In this document: positions 35,676 to 44,269 of the stretch, in pieces
Layout of the letters: the number at the start of each line of letters is the position of its first letter
Position numbering within the stretch: position 1 is the stretch's first letter
Assembly (NCBI GenBank): GCA_947629385.1
Contig: CANRDO010000004.1
Span: 1 to 64,000, forward strand
Source of the DNA: an uncultured Lachnospiraceae bacterium
Lineage (GTDB): Bacteria; Bacillota; Clostridia; Lachnospirales; Lachnospiraceae
Reading direction: 5' to 3'
Length of the DNA: 64,000 nucleotides
Program-made: the position numbers and the translations under genes
Notes under the pieces: generated by a model
Seen by the model: only the letters and a program-made list of their open reading frames with translations
Databases searched by the model: none
What the model was told of the DNA's origin: nothing

Positions 35676-35816
35676 ATGTCACAGGAAGAGTATATGGAAT
35701 ATTGCAGGGCCTGTCCTTATGATGCAATGGGAGACTTTTCTGTATTCCATGAAAATTCAGAGAAAAAGGAGGACGAACGGGAAGAAAGCCGTGTTGTGGA
35801 GTTTTCGGGGAAATAG
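35676..35816 (+). CDS. 46-residue acidic small ICE protein
   Basis: A short gene with a strong ribosome site (GAGAGGAGG at 35661-35669) and ATG at 35676. The product starts MSQEEYMEYCRACPYDAMGD, with two Cys spaced C-x2-C, then a Glu/Lys-rich tail ending VVEFSGK. It resembles the tiny ORFs that often precede the sigma-like genes in this ICE class. A longer frame at 35623-35835 overlaps it, but that one has no ribosome site and an unlikely composition. Confidence 0.6.
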   Translation: MSQEEYMEYCRACPYDAMGDFSVFHENSEKKEDEREESRVVEFSGK

Positions 35817-35977
35817 AAGCCCACGTCTGGAATGAGTATTACTTCGGCTGAGAAAAGAGTTTCAGGAGCCCATAAAAAAAACGGGTGTACCGGAAGCTCT
35901 GTTTAGTTGCTTTTTACACAATGTGCTCATTCTTTCTCTTTTCCAGGCACCCGGAATTTAGAAAGGTGTTATAGGAT

Positions 35978-36631
35978 ATGACATATCAGGAATTGCAAGA
36001 GAGCATCGAAATGGGGAAGCACGACGGAAAAGTTCCATCAGTAAACTATCTAAAAGAAAGTAGCACGATTGTTGCAAGCAGGCGGTTGGGATATGATACG
36101 AGCCTGGTCGTTTTCAGAAATGGATTTGCAGTTTATGAAACCGGACGGCATAAAACCGTATTTCCGGTATGGGCGTGTGGGGATTATGCGTATAAATCCT
36201 CGACAGGAACTGTTTATATCCAGAAAGACTTTTTTGATAAACAGGCATGGTATATGAGACTCATTCTGGAAGGGGAGGACAGGTTATCGCTTAACGAAGA
36301 TATATGGGAGAAACGTAAGTGCATTTCCTATGATGTCTTTTCTGACGGCTGGGCTTTGACGGAAAATACAGAAACGCCGATGGTCGAACAGATTATACAG
36401 AAAGAAACCGTGAGAGAAATGTTGGATTTGCTTACAGAGAAGCAGCGATTGGTAGTAAGTAGGCTTTATTTCTGGCAGGAAACGAGAAAAGAGGTTGCAG
36501 AGGGACTTGGCGTGACTGAGGAGGCCGTTCGAAGAATATTGGAACGGGCAGTAAAGAATTTACGGAAGAAATACCAAAATGAATGCTTTGACTGTTATTG
36601 TGGAAAAGAGGTAATTTCTCATGCGTGGTAA
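35978..36631 (+). CDS. sigma-70 region 4-like ICE regulator
   Basis: A 217-residue protein. The C-terminal 75 residues (LDLLTEKQRLVVSRLYFWQE, then GLGVTEEAVRRILERAVKNL) look like sigma region 4. The N-terminal 140 residues are a separate domain with no recognised sigma region 2 (SRRLGYDTSLVVFRNGFAVY). It overlaps the next gene, which is also sigma-like. Without region 2 it may need a partner to select promoters. AGAAAGG lies 12 bases upstream of the start. Confidence 0.7.
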   Translation: MTYQELQESIEMGKHDGKVPSVNYLKESSTIVASRRLGYDTSLVVFRNGFAVYETGRHKTVFPVWACGDYAYKSSTGTVYIQKDFFDKQAWYMRLILEGEDRLSLNEDIWEKRKCISYDVFSDGWALTENTETPMVEQIIQKETVREMLDLLTEKQRLVVSRLYFWQETRKEVAEGLGVTEEAVRRILERAVKNLRKKYQNECFDCYCGKEVISHAW

Positions 36632-37037
36632 ACAACCGGGGACGAGGGACAGATATGTGATCCGCATGAGAGATGGTACACTTGTTGAGGTGACGAGAAA
36701 AGTATATCTGGAATGGTATCAGTCTGAGCGCAGGGAAAGGTATCAGAAAGAACGTGACCGGAAATATGGTGTATGTAGCTTGGAGGTGCTTAATTCTGCC
36801 ATATCCGAGGAAAATGACCCGGAGGAGGCAGTGTTTAGAAAACTGTGCTGCGAGAAAGTACGTGAAGCCGTAAAAGAGTTGACGTCAGAGGAAATAAATA
36901 TACTATACCTGTTGTTTTATAGGGAGCTTTCGATAAAAGAAACTGCACAGCTTTGTGGGTGTAGCCGGACAGCAATATATCTGCGCCGTAAACGGATATT
37001 TGACAAACTCCGTGGGAAAATACAGGATTTACAATAG
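36621..37037 (+). CDS. sigma-70-like small protein
   Basis: A 138-residue basic protein. The N-terminal part (DRYVIRMRDGTLVEVTRKVY) matches small ICE regulators, and the C-terminal part (LTSEEINILYLLFYRELSIK, then CGCSRTAIYLRRKRIFDKL) has region 4 helix-turn-helix character. It overlaps the upstream gene by 11 bases, so both may act as a pair. It ends before a terminator and the giant adhesin gene. Confidence 0.7.
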   Translation: MRGKQPGTRDRYVIRMRDGTLVEVTRKVYLEWYQSERRERYQKERDRKYGVCSLEVLNSAISEENDPEEAVFRKLCCEKVREAVKELTSEEINILYLLFYRELSIKETAQLCGCSRTAIYLRRKRIFDKLRGKIQDLQ

Positions 37038-37060
37038 AAAATATCTCAAGGTTGTTTTTT

Positions 37061-37103
37061 GCCCTTTCAGGCTTTTATGTAGTGAAAGGGCATTTTCTAT
37101 TTT
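37061..37103 (+). terminator. terminator between the sigma-like genes and the adhesin
   Basis: GCCCTTTCA (37061-37069) pairs with TGAAAGGGC (37083-37091) and is followed by ATTTTCTATTTT. The adhesin therefore needs its own promoter. Confidence 0.75.
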
Positions 37104-37328
37104 CACTTCAAATTCAAAAAATCCCTTTCAAAGCACATTGACAATTTTATATCCTGCCCAGATTGATACCCGGTATTGAGTGCGCATCTGCGCGCCTTAT
37201 CGGAGATAACGTCGCGGAAATGGAACACCGGGACTGGAACGGATCTGCGGATGAGAACAGGAACACGCTCTATTAAATTGAAAAATGAAGTAACGGAATA
37301 TAGATTTGAAAGTGAGGTATAAACGTAA
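37104..37328 (+). promoter_or_regulatory. adhesin leader region
   Basis: A 225-base leader. TTGACA is present at 37138-37143 but no good -10 stands 16-18 bases further; the nearest hexamer is weak. The middle (37165-37275) is clearly more GC-rich than its flanks. The adhesin start follows a GTGAGG-like site at 37311. It may use a promoter read by one of the two upstream sigma-like proteins (inference). Confidence 0.35.
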
Positions 37329-40300
37329 ATGGGAAAAAAGGCAAGACAGATTTTTTCCTGTGTGCTTTCTGTATTAACATTACTTTCTCTTATGACGCAG
37401 CCCCTTATGGGGCTTGCGTCTGAGGAGCCGGAGACGGAAGCATACGAGGTGGAATATCCCCCGCTTGATGCTGTTAAGGATCTGCTGGCGGAGGATGAGA
37501 TTGTTTCTGCAGAGGATTTTATTCTGGATGCAGGAAGCATTTTTGATATCGAGCATGATTTTACCGATGTGAAGATCAATCCCGATAAAGTAAAAGTCAC
37601 GTTCTATGAGGCAAAAAATGAGGACGGACAGGATTTTGACGTAAACCAGATCGGAACATACAAGGCTGTATATTTCGTGGAGCCGGTGAGTGGAAATCCA
37701 AAGTACCATATCAGTCGTGCCCTGGTTGTCAGGGAGCCTGAGACGATGCCGCAGACCGTGTCATCTGATGATGATGGAAGCACAGAGAAAGATGCAAGTG
37801 ATGATGCGGAGGCACATTTATCAGAACAGGCAGTTGCAGAAAGTTTGGATTCAGAGATGGAAGCACAGTCCCACCATGAAACAGAGGAACCTATGGTGCA
37901 GATGTCAGAAGCGGAACAGGAAAAGACTGACATAGCGGAGACTCAAAAATCGGAAACTGAACCACAAGTGGCACCAATTTTGCCATCGGAGCCTGAAGCG
38001 GAGGTAGTGGCAGGGTCTGCTATGGAAAGTAATACAGAGCAACAGACTGAACCGGAAACAGAACCTATCTTTTCTGATATACCTGAACCGGAAACAGGCG
38101 ATATTTTGATTGCCGAATCAGGAAACGAATCGGAGCAGGAGAGCAAAACGGAAGCAGAGAGCGAAAAAGAAAGCGAAACAGAGTCAGAAAAAAGTGGGGC
38201 CTATCAGGTTGCGGTCACAAAAGGCAGGGAGCTTGGTGTGGTTCTGAACCGGGAAGATGGAAACTACAATGCCGGTGACATAGTGCAGTTTTCCACGGAC
38301 CTTCCGGCTGGGAGCCTGACGGCTGTAGGCGCTCTGAAGGTAGCGGCAAATGCACAGGGAAATACCGCAGACCTTCTGTATTCCGAAGTAACATACCATC
38401 CGGAATCAGACACGTTCAGCTTTGAGATGCCCGCGGATGATGTGAGCCTGGAGGTTGCACAGGATTATGCAGAGGGAGGCATTATGCCGGTCGCTTCATC
38501 GGGAGACGATGACCTGCCGTGGGACGAAGCGACAGAGATCGAGGCAAATACCTACTACTATTATTCTGATGGCAAGCTGCATCCCTTTAATTCCGCAATG
38601 GGAAGCGGCGGTAACGATTCTTATAAATATGTACGGTATAAGGCAGGCGGAAAAACATATACGGTGTATGCCTACTGCATGCAGCATTCCATGTCATCCC
38701 CGCCCAGCGGCACTACCTACAAGAACATGGTCGAACTGGATGAGGGCGGTGATGATAAATATCTCCGGAAAGCGTTGTTTTATGGTTACGGTGGCCCCGG
38801 GTGGGGGAAAACATTTAATGGATATAACATCCAGACAATCATGACAAACGCGGGCTGCTCTTCAGAAACGCGGGCTATGCAGCATTATCTGGTTGATTAC
38901 CTGTATGACGGCGAATCCGGGATTGGCGGTGCATTGTCTGGAACAGCGAAAAGCATGCTTGCGGACATTAAGGCGGCGTTAAAGAAAATGCCCGACCCGA
39001 CTGCGGGAGAATTGCTTCCGGGGCTTTCCGTGACAGCGAATGGTAAGGATACGCAGACGTTCACATGGAAAGCAAATGAGGCGTTCACACTGACGATTCA
39101 GCTTGAAAAAGGTGTGAGCCTTGTCAATGAGACGACAGGAAAGACGGACAGTGGGAAGGTTACCGTAAAGGGTGGCGACAAATTTCATTTGACGGCTACT
39201 ACTGATGATGTCAGTAGTCTTAGTGGCGCCTATACAGTCACTTCCAATTACCCATTGGATTTTCATGCGATGCTCCTTAAATTAAAGGAATCACAGGACA
39301 TAGGGTTCGGGTATTACACGGATTCATCCGATCTGGAACTCAAAGTGGATTGGAAAACACAAGCAGGTATTTCAATTACGAAGCGGGATCATGTTACGGG
39401 CACGGGATTGGCCGGCGCTGTCTATGGAGTCTATGCTGACCCGGCGTGTTCAAGCCTGATTGTAGAAATGCCTGCGACGGACTCTGCCGGGAATTCCAGC
39501 GTAACGTTCTTAAAGACGCAGGATGTCGTATACCTGAAAGAGATCACTGCACCTCCAGGATATACGGTCGATGTGAGTGCGCATGATATTACGGTTGAGG
39601 CAGGCAGCACTGTGCAGGCGGATGTTTCGGATGATGAACAATTAGGGCAGATCAACGTATATAAGGAAGGGGAGGTATTAACAGGGGCGGCTTCCAGCGA
39701 TGCAGGGGTGGTGTTTCAGTATGGGAAACGCAGGCAGCCCGGAGCAATATTCAGTGTCTACGCAGGTGCAGATATTCTGACTGCTGATGGCACGCTGGTC
39801 TACAGGGCTGGTGATTTGGTAAAAGACAATCTTGTCACAGATTCCAGCGGTACAGCAAGCCTTTCCGGTTTACATCTTGGCAGCTATGTCATCAAAGAGG
39901 TGAATGCCCCTGCAAATTTCATCTGCAAGGAAGAAGAACAGCCAGCCACGCTTTCTTATGGAGGACAGACGGTAGATGTGGTTTTTGCAGAGAATACATT
40001 TACCAATGACAGACAGAAAGCGGCAGTTGCCGTAACAAAGAAAGACAGGGAGACGGACAATCCGCTGCAGGGAGGTATTTTTGGCCTTTATGCCGGAAGT
40101 GATATTACGAATGCGGACGGGATCGTGGTGGTTTCAAAGGGCGCGCTGATCGAGAAAGCGGTTTCCGGTGCAGATGGGAGCGCCGTGTTCCACTCGGATC
40201 TTCCGGTCGGGTTCAGCTATGATGTGAAAGAGGTACAGGCACCGGAGGGATACCTGCGGAATACGGAGGACGTTTACTCGTTCGGGTTCAGTTATTCCAA

Positions 40301-43300
40301 TGACAGGGAGCCTGTACGCAGTTTTACCCACACTTTTACAGACGTACTCGTGAAAGCGAAGATTACCCTGCACAAAGTAGATGCGGAGACAAAGAAGCCG
40401 GTCCCGCAGGGTGATGCGTCGCTCGAAAAGGCGGTCTATGGATTGTATGCGCGTGAGGACATCGTACATCCGGACGGCGCGACAGGCGTACTGTACAAAG
40501 CAGGGGATAAAGTCGCGACGCTGACTACGGACGGCGGCGGGGATGCGTTCATTGATAACCTTTATCTCGGCAGCTATTTTGTGAAAGAGATTTCGCCGCC
40601 TGTCGGTTATCTGGCAGACGGGAAGGAACACGACCTGATCTGCAATTATGAGGGCGACCTGGTTGCGGTCGTGGAGCGCAGCTGCACCTCAGAGGAGCAG
40701 GTCAAGAAGCAGCCGTTCCAGATTATCAAGGCAGCCAATAACGGGGAAACGGACGCAGGACTGCTCGCCGGGGCGGGCTTTCGTGCATATCTGGTGTCCG
40801 GGCTTGGCAAAAAGGGTGACGGCAGCTATGACTTCAATTCCACGGCCCCGGTGGTGGTTGGCGCAAACGGGGCAACGGAGATCTTTACGGATGAGAGGGG
40901 TTATGCCTGCAGCATACCGCTCCCGTATGGCACCTACATCGTGCGTGAGACAACCACCCCTCACAATTACACACCGGTCAAGGATTTCTATGTCCGCATA
41001 ACGGAACACATGCCGGACACGCCGCAGGTATGGAGAGTCCTGCTTGACGATGAATTTGAGGCTAAGCTGAAAATCATTAAGACGGACGATGAAACAAAGC
41101 GTCCCGTGCTTGCCGCGGATACTGAGTTTAAGATCTATGACGTGGACAATGGGGCATATATCAAACAGGTGACGACGTACCCGACGACGGTTGTCCATGA
41201 GTCTTTCTTCACAGATGGGCAGGGTTATCTGATCCTTCCCCAGAGCCTTAAAATAGGGAATTACAGGATCGAGGAAGCCAATGCCCCGTTTGGTTACACG
41301 CTGAACAGGAATTATTATAATGTCGCGGTGGATTCCGACACGGCATACCAGATGGATTCCGTATCGGAGGACATTATCATCACTGTGCCCTATGAAAACC
41401 ACCCGGTCAAAGGGGAGCTGCGCATTGTCAAGAAAGGCGAAGTGCTTGACGGCTATAAAAAAGATTTCACCTATGTGACAGAGCCGCTTGCCGGCGCAGT
41501 CTTTGAGGTATATGCCGCGGAGGATATTTACACGGCGGATTTCCAGACAGACGGGGAAGGGAACCGCTGTCTGGAGTATGCTTCCGGATCACTGGTATGC
41601 ACGGTAACGACGGATGGGAATGGTGAGGCAGTAGTGGAGGATCTTCCGCTTGGGACATATGAAGCTGTCGAAGTCACAGCCCCGGAGGGCTTTGTGCTGG
41701 ACAAGGCGGCGCAGACAGTAACTTTTGCCTACAAAGACCAGGATACACCTGTCATTTCACAGACTGCGGAGTTTGAAAATGCCCGGCAGAAAGTGGAGAT
41801 AGCGGCAGTTAAGAAAGATGCAGAAACAGATTCTGCGGTTGCCGGGGCTGTGTTCAGCCTTTATGCAAAAGAGGATATCCTGGCGCACGGCAAGGTGATC
41901 GTGGAAGCGGACACACTGCTTGCAGAGGCGGTTACAGGACAGGACGGAAAAGCCGTATTTGATGTGGACGTACCGTTTGGGACATATTATATCCGGGAGA
42001 AGGAAGCCCCCGCAGGATATGTCTCATCGGATGCCGTGTTGGAAGTAACGGCTTCTTACCAGGGACAGGATGTGGAAACCGTGCCGGTATCCGCAGAGCT
42101 GAAAAATGAACCGACAAAGGTAGCCTTGAAAAAGTCCGACATTACAACAGGTGTGGAGCTTGCCGGCGCTACGCTTACCGTGACCGACAAGGACGGGAAT
42201 GTGGTAGATACGTGGACTTCTGTTAAAGGGGAGGAACACGTTATTGAGCGGCTCACTGCCGGGGAAACCTATACGCTGCAGGAGGAAATGGCCCCGTATG
42301 GCTATCTCCTTGCAGAGAAAGTGAAATTCACGGTGGAAGACACGGCGGAAATGCAGAAAGCCGAGATGAAGGACGACGTCCCGACAGGCCTGCTTATAAT
42401 CGACAAGAAAGGTGAATTTCTGGAGGACGTTTTAATCCTGGATAATGTGGGCGGCTGGATCAGCCATCTGTTTTCTTACTTCTCCGGTGAGCTGAAAGAC
42501 GTCACGTTTGACGTTTATGCACTGGAGGATATAAAAGCGGCGGATGGGGAGAGTGCAGATTACTACAAGAAAGATGAGCTTGTGGAGACGATTACGACCA
42601 ATGACCGGGGCTATGCAGAGCTTTCAGACCTTCCTCTCGGTAAGTATTATGTGAAAGAAAAAGAGACCGCAGAAGGATATGTCCTGGATGATGAAGCCCG
42701 CGAGATCGACCTGACGTACCGCGACCAGGATACGCCGGTTGTGACCTATTCCTCGGACTGGCAGAACAACAGGCAGAAGGTGTCTGTTTCCGTGCTGAAA
42801 AAGGAAAAGGGTACTGACCGTGTGCTGGAGGGCGCTGTTTTTGCCCTCTGTGCGAAAGAGGATATTACCAACGCTGCAGGGGACGTGATCCTGGAGGCGG
42901 ACACCGTGATCGAGGAAAAAGCGACGAACCGGGAAGGGAAGCTGACGTTTGAGGCTGACCTTCCGATCGGATTCTCTTACTACGTGAAAGAGACTGTCCC
43001 GGCTCCCGGATTTGCGACGTGCAAGGATGTGCAGGAATTTACGTTCCAGTATGAGGGACCGGAGCAGGAGACCGTGCCTTATGAATACACTTTTGAGGAC
43101 GAGCCTACGGTGGTCAAGTTTACCAAGACATCGCTGTTGGGCGGTGAGGAAATCGAGGGCGCAAAGCTGCAGGTGACGGATGAAAACGGGACCGTCGTAG
43201 ATGAATGGGTGTCTGAAAAAGAGCCCCATTTCATTAACGAGCTTACGGTTGGGGCTAAGTATACAATGACCGAGCTTCTTCCGGCTCCGGGCTATGTCAC

Positions 43301-44036
43301 TGCAGAGAGCATTCCGTTCATCGTGGGTGATACTGCGGAAACACAGGTAATTGAGATGAAGGACGATATTACAAACGTCGTGATTTCCAAACAGGACATT
43401 GCGGGGAAGGAGCTGCCGGGCGCGAAGCTGACGGTTCTGGACAAGGACGGGAAGGAAGTGGAGAGCTGGGTGTCCGGGGATGAGCCGCATTACATTGAAA
43501 TGCTTCCGATCGGTGAATATATTCTCCGCGAGGAAACAGCACCGGAGGGATACCTGGTAGCCGAGGAGGTTCCTTTTGAGGTCCTTGACACGTGGGATGT
43601 CCAGACAGTAATCATGCAGGATGACTATACCAAAGTTGAGATCTCGAAACAGGATTTCGCAGGGGAGGAGCTGCCGGGTGCGGAGCTGACGGTTCTGGAC
43701 AAGGACGGGAAGGAAGTAGAGAGCTGGGTATCCGGGGAGGAACCGCATTATATTGAGATGCTTCCTGCTGGCGTGTATATTCTCCGGGAGGAAACGGCGC
43801 CGGATGGTTATCTTGTCGCGGAAGATATACAGTTTGAAATACAGCCGACCGGGGAGGTGCAGAAAGTAGTCATGGTGGACAAGCCTGTTGAGACGGAACC
43901 AGTGCCGGAGGGAACGGTTGGGACTCCAAAAACCGGGGACAGCAGGCATACGGCGTTTTGGATTCTGATCAGTATCTTTGCTGTCTGCGGCATTACGGCA
44001 TCGACGGTTCTGCTTATGAAAAAGAGAAGGGAATAA
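37329..44036 (+). CDS. giant sortase-anchored adhesin: thioester-like head, CnaB repeat stalk
   Basis: A 2235-residue cell-wall surface protein. Signal peptide ~1-31; Ig-like segment ~60-130; acidic Ser/Thr/Glu-rich spacer ~140-290; a head ~390-570 with YAYCMQH (Cys ~448) and TRAMQHYLVDYLYDG (Gln ~517), the Cys/Gln layout of thioester adhesin domains. From ~677 to the end come a dozen or more CnaB/SpaA-like repeats marked by AGA.F..YA.EDI and G.Y.[VI].E..AP.GY. The last two 86-residue repeats (from 43374 and 43632) are nearly identical. The C-terminus has TPKTGD near 2199, a hydrophobic helix and KKRRE. It probably mediates host or cell-cell attachment; a class B sortase is encoded downstream. 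Confidence 0.87.
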   Translation: MGKKARQIFSCVLSVLTLLSLMTQPLMGLASEEPETEAYEVEYPPLDAVKDLLAEDEIVSAEDFILDAGSIFDIEHDFTDVKINPDKVKVTFYEAKNEDGQDFDVNQIGTYKAVYFVEPVSGNPKYHISRALVVREPETMPQTVSSDDDGSTEKDASDDAEAHLSEQAVAESLDSEMEAQSHHETEEPMVQMSEAEQEKTDIAETQKSETEPQVAPILPSEPEAEVVAGSAMESNTEQQTEPETEPIFSDIPEPETGDILIAESGNESEQESKTEAESEKESETESEKSGAYQVAVTKGRELGVVLNREDGNYNAGDIVQFSTDLPAGSLTAVGALKVAANAQGNTADLLYSEVTYHPESDTFSFEMPADDVSLEVAQDYAEGGIMPVASSGDDDLPWDEATEIEANTYYYYSDGKLHPFNSAMGSGGNDSYKYVRYKAGGKTYTVYAYCMQHSMSSPPSGTTYKNMVELDEGGDDKYLRKALFYGYGGPGWGKTFNGYNIQTIMTNAGCSSETRAMQHYLVDYLYDGESGIGGALSGTAKSMLADIKAALKKMPDPTAGELLPGLSVTANGKDTQTFTWKANEAFTLTIQLEKGVSLVNETTGKTDSGKVTVKGGDKFHLTATTDDVSSLSGAYTVTSNYPLDFHAMLLKLKESQDIGFGYYTDSSDLELKVDWKTQAGISITKRDHVTGTGLAGAVYGVYADPACSSLIVEMPATDSAGNSSVTFLKTQDVVYLKEITAPPGYTVDVSAHDITVEAGSTVQADVSDDEQLGQINVYKEGEVLTGAASSDAGVVFQYGKRRQPGAIFSVYAGADILTADGTLVYRAGDLVKDNLVTDSSGTASLSGLHLGSYVIKEVNAPANFICKEEEQPATLSYGGQTVDVVFAENTFTNDRQKAAVAVTKKDRETDNPLQGGIFGLYAGSDITNADGIVVVSKGALIEKAVSGADGSAVFHSDLPVGFSYDVKEVQAPEGYLRNTEDVYSFGFSYSNDREPVRSFTHTFTDVLVKAKITLHKVDAETKKPVPQGDASLEKAVYGLYAREDIVHPDGATGVLYKAGDKVATLTTDGGGDAFIDNLYLGSYFVKEISPPVGYLADGKEHDLICNYEGDLVAVVERSCTSEEQVKKQPFQIIKAANNGETDAGLLAGAGFRAYLVSGLGKKGDGSYDFNSTAPVVVGANGATEIFTDERGYACSIPLPYGTYIVRETTTPHNYTPVKDFYVRITEHMPDTPQVWRVLLDDEFEAKLKIIKTDDETKRPVLAADTEFKIYDVDNGAYIKQVTTYPTTVVHESFFTDGQGYLILPQSLKIGNYRIEEANAPFGYTLNRNYYNVAVDSDTAYQMDSVSEDIIITVPYENHPVKGELRIVKKGEVLDGYKKDFTYVTEPLAGAVFEVYAAEDIYTADFQTDGEGNRCLEYASGSLVCTVTTDGNGEAVVEDLPLGTYEAVEVTAPEGFVLDKAAQTVTFAYKDQDTPVISQTAEFENARQKVEIAAVKKDAETDSAVAGAVFSLYAKEDILAHGKVIVEADTLLAEAVTGQDGKAVFDVDVPFGTYYIREKEAPAGYVSSDAVLEVTASYQGQDVETVPVSAELKNEPTKVALKKSDITTGVELAGATLTVTDKDGNVVDTWTSVKGEEHVIERLTAGETYTLQEEMAPYGYLLAEKVKFTVEDTAEMQKAEMKDDVPTGLLIIDKKGEFLEDVLILDNVGGWISHLFSYFSGELKDVTFDVYALEDIKAADGESADYYKKDELVETITTNDRGYAELSDLPLGKYYVKEKETAEGYVLDDEAREIDLTYRDQDTPVVTYSSDWQNNRQKVSVSVLKKEKGTDRVLEGAVFALCAKEDITNAAGDVILEADTVIEEKATNREGKLTFEADLPIGFSYYVKETVPAPGFATCKDVQEFTFQYEGPEQETVPYEYTFEDEPTVVKFTKTSLLGGEEIEGAKLQVTDENGTVVDEWVSEKEPHFINELTVGAKYTMTELLPAPGYVTAESIPFIVGDTAETQVIEMKDDITNVVISKQDIAGKELPGAKLTVLDKDGKEVESWVSGDEPHYIEMLPIGEYILREETAPEGYLVAEEVPFEVLDTWDVQTVIMQDDYTKVEISKQDFAGEELPGAELTVLDKDGKEVESWVSGEEPHYIEMLPAGVYILREETAPDGYLVAEDIQFEIQPTGEVQKVVMVDKPVETEPVPEGTVGTPKTGDSRHTAFWILISIFAVCGITASTVLLMKKRRE
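43374..43889 (+). repeat. two near-identical 258-bp tandem repeats in the adhesin
   Basis: Units 43374-43631 and 43632-43889 encode two CnaB-like domains sharing long identical runs such as LTVLDKDGKEVESWVSG and EEPHYIEMLP-type stretches. Such close copies can recombine and vary stalk length. Confidence 0.85.
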
Positions 44037-44063
44037 GGGAAGTATAATCAGTAAATGAAACGA

Positions 44064-44110
44064 GGGCGTCTGTGGAATGTTACGTGTTCTGCAGACGCCT
44101 TTTTTGTTTT
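44064..44110 (+). terminator. terminator of the adhesin gene
   Basis: GGCGTCTG (44065-44072) pairs with CAGACGCC (44092-44099), followed by TTTTTTGTTTT. Confidence 0.85.
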
Positions 44111-44128
44111 GGAAAAGGGGTAACAGAC

Positions 44129-44269
44129 ATGAAATGGTTAATTGTAATCTCCCTCGCTTTTATCGTATTTGTTTCCTATTGCTGTCTTTGTGCAGGAGCC
44201 GAAGCCGACCGCCAGATGGAGGAGATCTGGCAAAATGAAAAGGCTGAAAAGGGGACTTCAAGTGAATAA
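44129..44269 (+). CDS. 46-residue single-helix membrane protein
   Basis: A short protein: one transmembrane helix (MKWLIVISLAFIVFVSYCC), then an acidic tail. The start at 44129 follows AAAAGGGG; a longer in-frame start at 44072 would lie inside the terminator. It overlaps the GTG start of the next gene. Such small membrane proteins are common at the head of ICE transfer operons; function unknown. Confidence 0.6.
   Translation: MKWLIVISLAFIVFVSYCCLCAGAEADRQMEEIWQNEKAEKGTSSE

Noticed and set aside
35623..35835. 70-codon frame between the HTH regulator and the sigma-like gene
   Set aside because: It lacks a ribosome site and overlaps the better-supported 46-codon gene at 35676 in another frame.
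37138..37143. TTGACA as a firm adhesin promoter
   Set aside because: No acceptable -10 hexamer at 16-18 bases, so it was not listed as a promoter of its own.
42624..43949. 441-codon minus-strand frame under the adhesin
   Set aside because: It follows the repetitive CnaB coding sequence in antisense and shows the same periodicity; no start site or domain.
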